Source: Sulfurihydrogenibium yellowstonense SS-5
Lineage (GTDB): Bacteria > Aquificota > Aquificia > Aquificales > Hydrogenothermaceae
Length of the DNA: 7,966 nt
Reading direction: 5' to 3'
Assembly: GCF_000173615.1 (NCBI RefSeq)
Contig: NZ_ABZS01000069.1
Coordinates: forward strand, 1 to 7,966
The stretch's first letter is position 1. Every line of letters begins with the position of its first letter. The position numbers and the translations under genes are program-made. Under the pieces are notes generated by a model, which was given only the letters and a program-made list of their open reading frames with translations, did no database searches and had not been told where the DNA came from. Below, piece after piece: positions 6,744-7,966 of the stretch.

Positions 6744-7025
6744 TTAAATTATTTCCTTGTGTATATTTATATGCAAATGTGGAAAGTTTGCATCTATAAA
6801 ACCAACGATAGAACCTAAAACCTTTTCTAACTGAAGTTTATCAGGTGCTACAGTTACAACAGCAATCACTGCAGATTGCCATAAATCTTGTTTATCTACT
6901 TCAGAAACAGCAACATTAAATTTACTTCTTAGCTTTTCTTTTATAGACCTTACAACCATTCTTTTTTCTTTGAGATTTGATGAGTCGGGTATATGAATTT
7001 CTAAAACTAAGCTACCTATCATCAT
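6744..7025 (-). CDS. DUF503/YlxP family protein
   Basis: A small cytoplasmic protein of about 93 residues, a family commonly located between infB and rbfA and therefore suspected to act in 30S assembly or translation; its biochemical role is not established. The sequence shows the family pattern MIGSLVLEIHIP, then SSNLKEKRMVVRSIKEKLRSKF, then NVAVSEVDKQDLWQSAVIAVVTV, consistent with a ferredoxin-like alpha/beta fold. The frame extends to a TTG at 7040. I prefer ATG 7025 because GAGG lies nine bases upstream and relatives begin close to this Met; ATG 7022 is also possible. From 7025 it overlaps rsmA by 14 bp. infB is not adjacent here; rsmA takes its usual place. Confidence 0.9.
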   Translation of the reverse strand: MMIGSLVLEIHIPDSSNLKEKRMVVRSIKEKLRSKFNVAVSEVDKQDLWQSAVIAVVTVAPDKLQLEKVLGSIVGFIDANFPHLHINIHKEII

Positions 7026-7788
7026 TTTCCACAACCTCAAAGATTCTTATAAAATCTTCCACCGATAACTCTTCTGCTCTTAAATTTGGGCTAACTCCTG
7101 CTTTATTCAACATTCCTTCTTCAATTTTAGATTTTATCATCTTTCTTCTATTTTGAAACAAATGAGATACGAAATTTTTATATTTTTTCACATTGTTAAT
7201 TACTATGTTTTGTTTAGGTGTGAGTTTTACTACTGCAGATGTTACTTTTGGCGGCGGGTTAAAAAACCTTGCCGGAACGCTCATTATATATTTTACATCG
7301 AAAAATGTCTGAATAAATACAGATAAAAATGTATAATCTTTTGTCTTTGGTTTTGCTATCAACTTTTCTGCCACTTCTTTTTGAATCATAAAAACACAAA
7401 ATTCTAAAATATCAAGCTTAAACCCGCAGTCAATAATCATCAAAGATGAAACATTATACGGCAAATTTCCTACAAGCTTTATTTTTTCTTTATCGGAAAT
7501 CAATTCGTAAAGATTCACATCAAAAAAATCCGATTTTATAAGCTTAAAATTTGAATATTTACTAAACTTTTCTTCTAAAACCGGATAAACTGTCGTGTCG
7601 ATTTCCACGGCATACAAAATCTTCGGATTTCTTAATAAGATTTCCTCGGTCAAAGCACCTGTGCCTGGTCCTATTTCAACAATAATATCTTCCTGAGAAA
7701 TATCTATTTCATCTACAATTTTTTCTATAACATTTTTTGAAATTAAAAAATGCTGTCCTAAATGTTTTTTTGGTTTAATTCTGTTCAA
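7012..7788 (-). CDS. rsmA: 16S rRNA dimethyladenosine transferase (KsgA/RsmA)
   Basis: It dimethylates the two adjacent adenosines in the 3'-terminal loop of 16S rRNA (A1518/A1519 in E. coli) with SAM and serves as a late 30S assembly checkpoint. The 258 residues match the family. Motifs are the N-terminal KKHLGQHFL (7-15), SAM motif EIGPGTGALT (38-47), acidic VEID (61-64), catalytic NLPY (108-111) and FFNPPPKV (175-182), followed by the small C-terminal helical domain. The start is TTG at 7788, with GGA six bases upstream. No in-frame ATG lies between the galU SD-like AGGAG region and this codon, and KPKKHLGQHFL sits where expected. It overlaps galU by 14 bp. Confidence 0.96.
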   Translation of the reverse strand: MNRIKPKKHLGQHFLISKNVIEKIVDEIDISQEDIIVEIGPGTGALTEEILLRNPKILYAVEIDTTVYPVLEEKFSKYSNFKLIKSDFFDVNLYELISDKEKIKLVGNLPYNVSSLMIIDCGFKLDILEFCVFMIQKEVAEKLIAKPKTKDYTFLSVFIQTFFDVKYIMSVPARFFNPPPKVTSAVVKLTPKQNIVINNVKKYKNFVSHLFQNRRKMIKSKIEEGMLNKAGVSPNLRAEELSVEDFIRIFEVVENDDR

Positions 7789-7966
7789 CCGAATCCTTTT
7801 CCATCTCCTTACATTTTTCTTTTATCATTTTAAAGACTTCATCTTTTAAATCTTGCCTATCAAGCGCAAAATCTATGATTGCTTCTATGTATCCAAGCTT
7901 ATTGCCTGTATCATGTCTAGTTCCTTCTATATCTTTTGCATAAATTACTTCTTTCTCTCTAAGCTT
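7775..7966 (-). CDS. galU: UTP-glucose-1-phosphate uridylyltransferase, C-terminal fragment (5' end outside window)
   Basis: The last 63 codons of a minus-strand gene run off the right edge, in frame from base 7966 to TAA at 7777-7775. The translation starts KLREKEVIYAKDIEGTRHDT and continues GNKLGYIEAIIDFALDRQDL. The block with EGTRHDTGNKLGYIEA matches the conserved C-terminal end of bacterial GalU enzymes, whose usual form is G-x-R-x-D-T-G-x-K-L-G-Y. The enzyme makes UDP-glucose from UTP and glucose-1-phosphate for glycan synthesis. A related nucleotidyltransferase is the only realistic alternative. Its 3' end overlaps rsmA by 14 bp, so it lies upstream in the same transcript. Confidence 0.85.
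   Translation of the reverse strand, partial: KLREKEVIYAKDIEGTRHDTGNKLGYIEAIIDFALDRQDLKDEVFKMIKEKCKEMEKDSVEQN

Overview
This AT-rich window carries a dense set of bacterial housekeeping genes, nearly all on the minus strand. Gene order, protein style, strong Shine-Dalgarno (SD) sites and very AT-rich codon use suggest a low-GC bacterium. An Aquificota (Sulfurihydrogenibium-like) origin is my best guess from general familiarity, but nothing in the window proves it.

Layout from left to right. The 3' part of a plus-strand SGNH-type acyltransferase/esterase gene (1-849) converges on the minus-strand genes. In minus-strand transcription order, a first cluster enters from the right edge: galU (C-terminus only, 7775-7966), rsmA, a DUF503/YlxP-like gene and rbfA. 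A 585-bp non-coding stretch (5837-6421) follows. A second cluster starts from a probable promoter: rpmB, a SemiSWEET sugar transporter, obgE and fmt, then a 259-280-bp non-coding gap, then rlmB and aroA. Several neighbours overlap by 11-29 bp (galU/rsmA, rsmA/DUF503, SemiSWEET/obgE, obgE/fmt, rlmB/aroA), which suggests operons with translational coupling.

The common theme is ribosome assembly and translation: 16S dimethylation (rsmA), 30S maturation (rbfA, perhaps DUF503), 50S assembly (obgE, L28), 23S methylation (rlmB) and initiator tRNA formylation (fmt). aroA (shikimate pathway), galU (UDP-glucose) and the SemiSWEET gene are metabolic passengers.

The most unusual content is in the three gene-poor gaps (850-1085, 3133-3391, 5837-6421). 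All three hold members of one family of short imperfect hairpins, core GATYCTTCG...CTCAGRATGAC. I count nine copies, and within every gap they strictly alternate in orientation (R-F, F-R, F-R-F-R-F), like the mosaic REP/BIME elements of enterobacteria. Two gaps also share a second palindrome, AATTCATGAATT, in the same position of the array. In the fmt-rlmB gap one F-R pair sits in a 184-bp segment bounded by a perfect 24-bp direct repeat, as if it had inserted there. About 150 bp of that segment aligns with the left half of the large array beside rpmB. No transposase is encoded here, so mobilisation would have to occur in trans.
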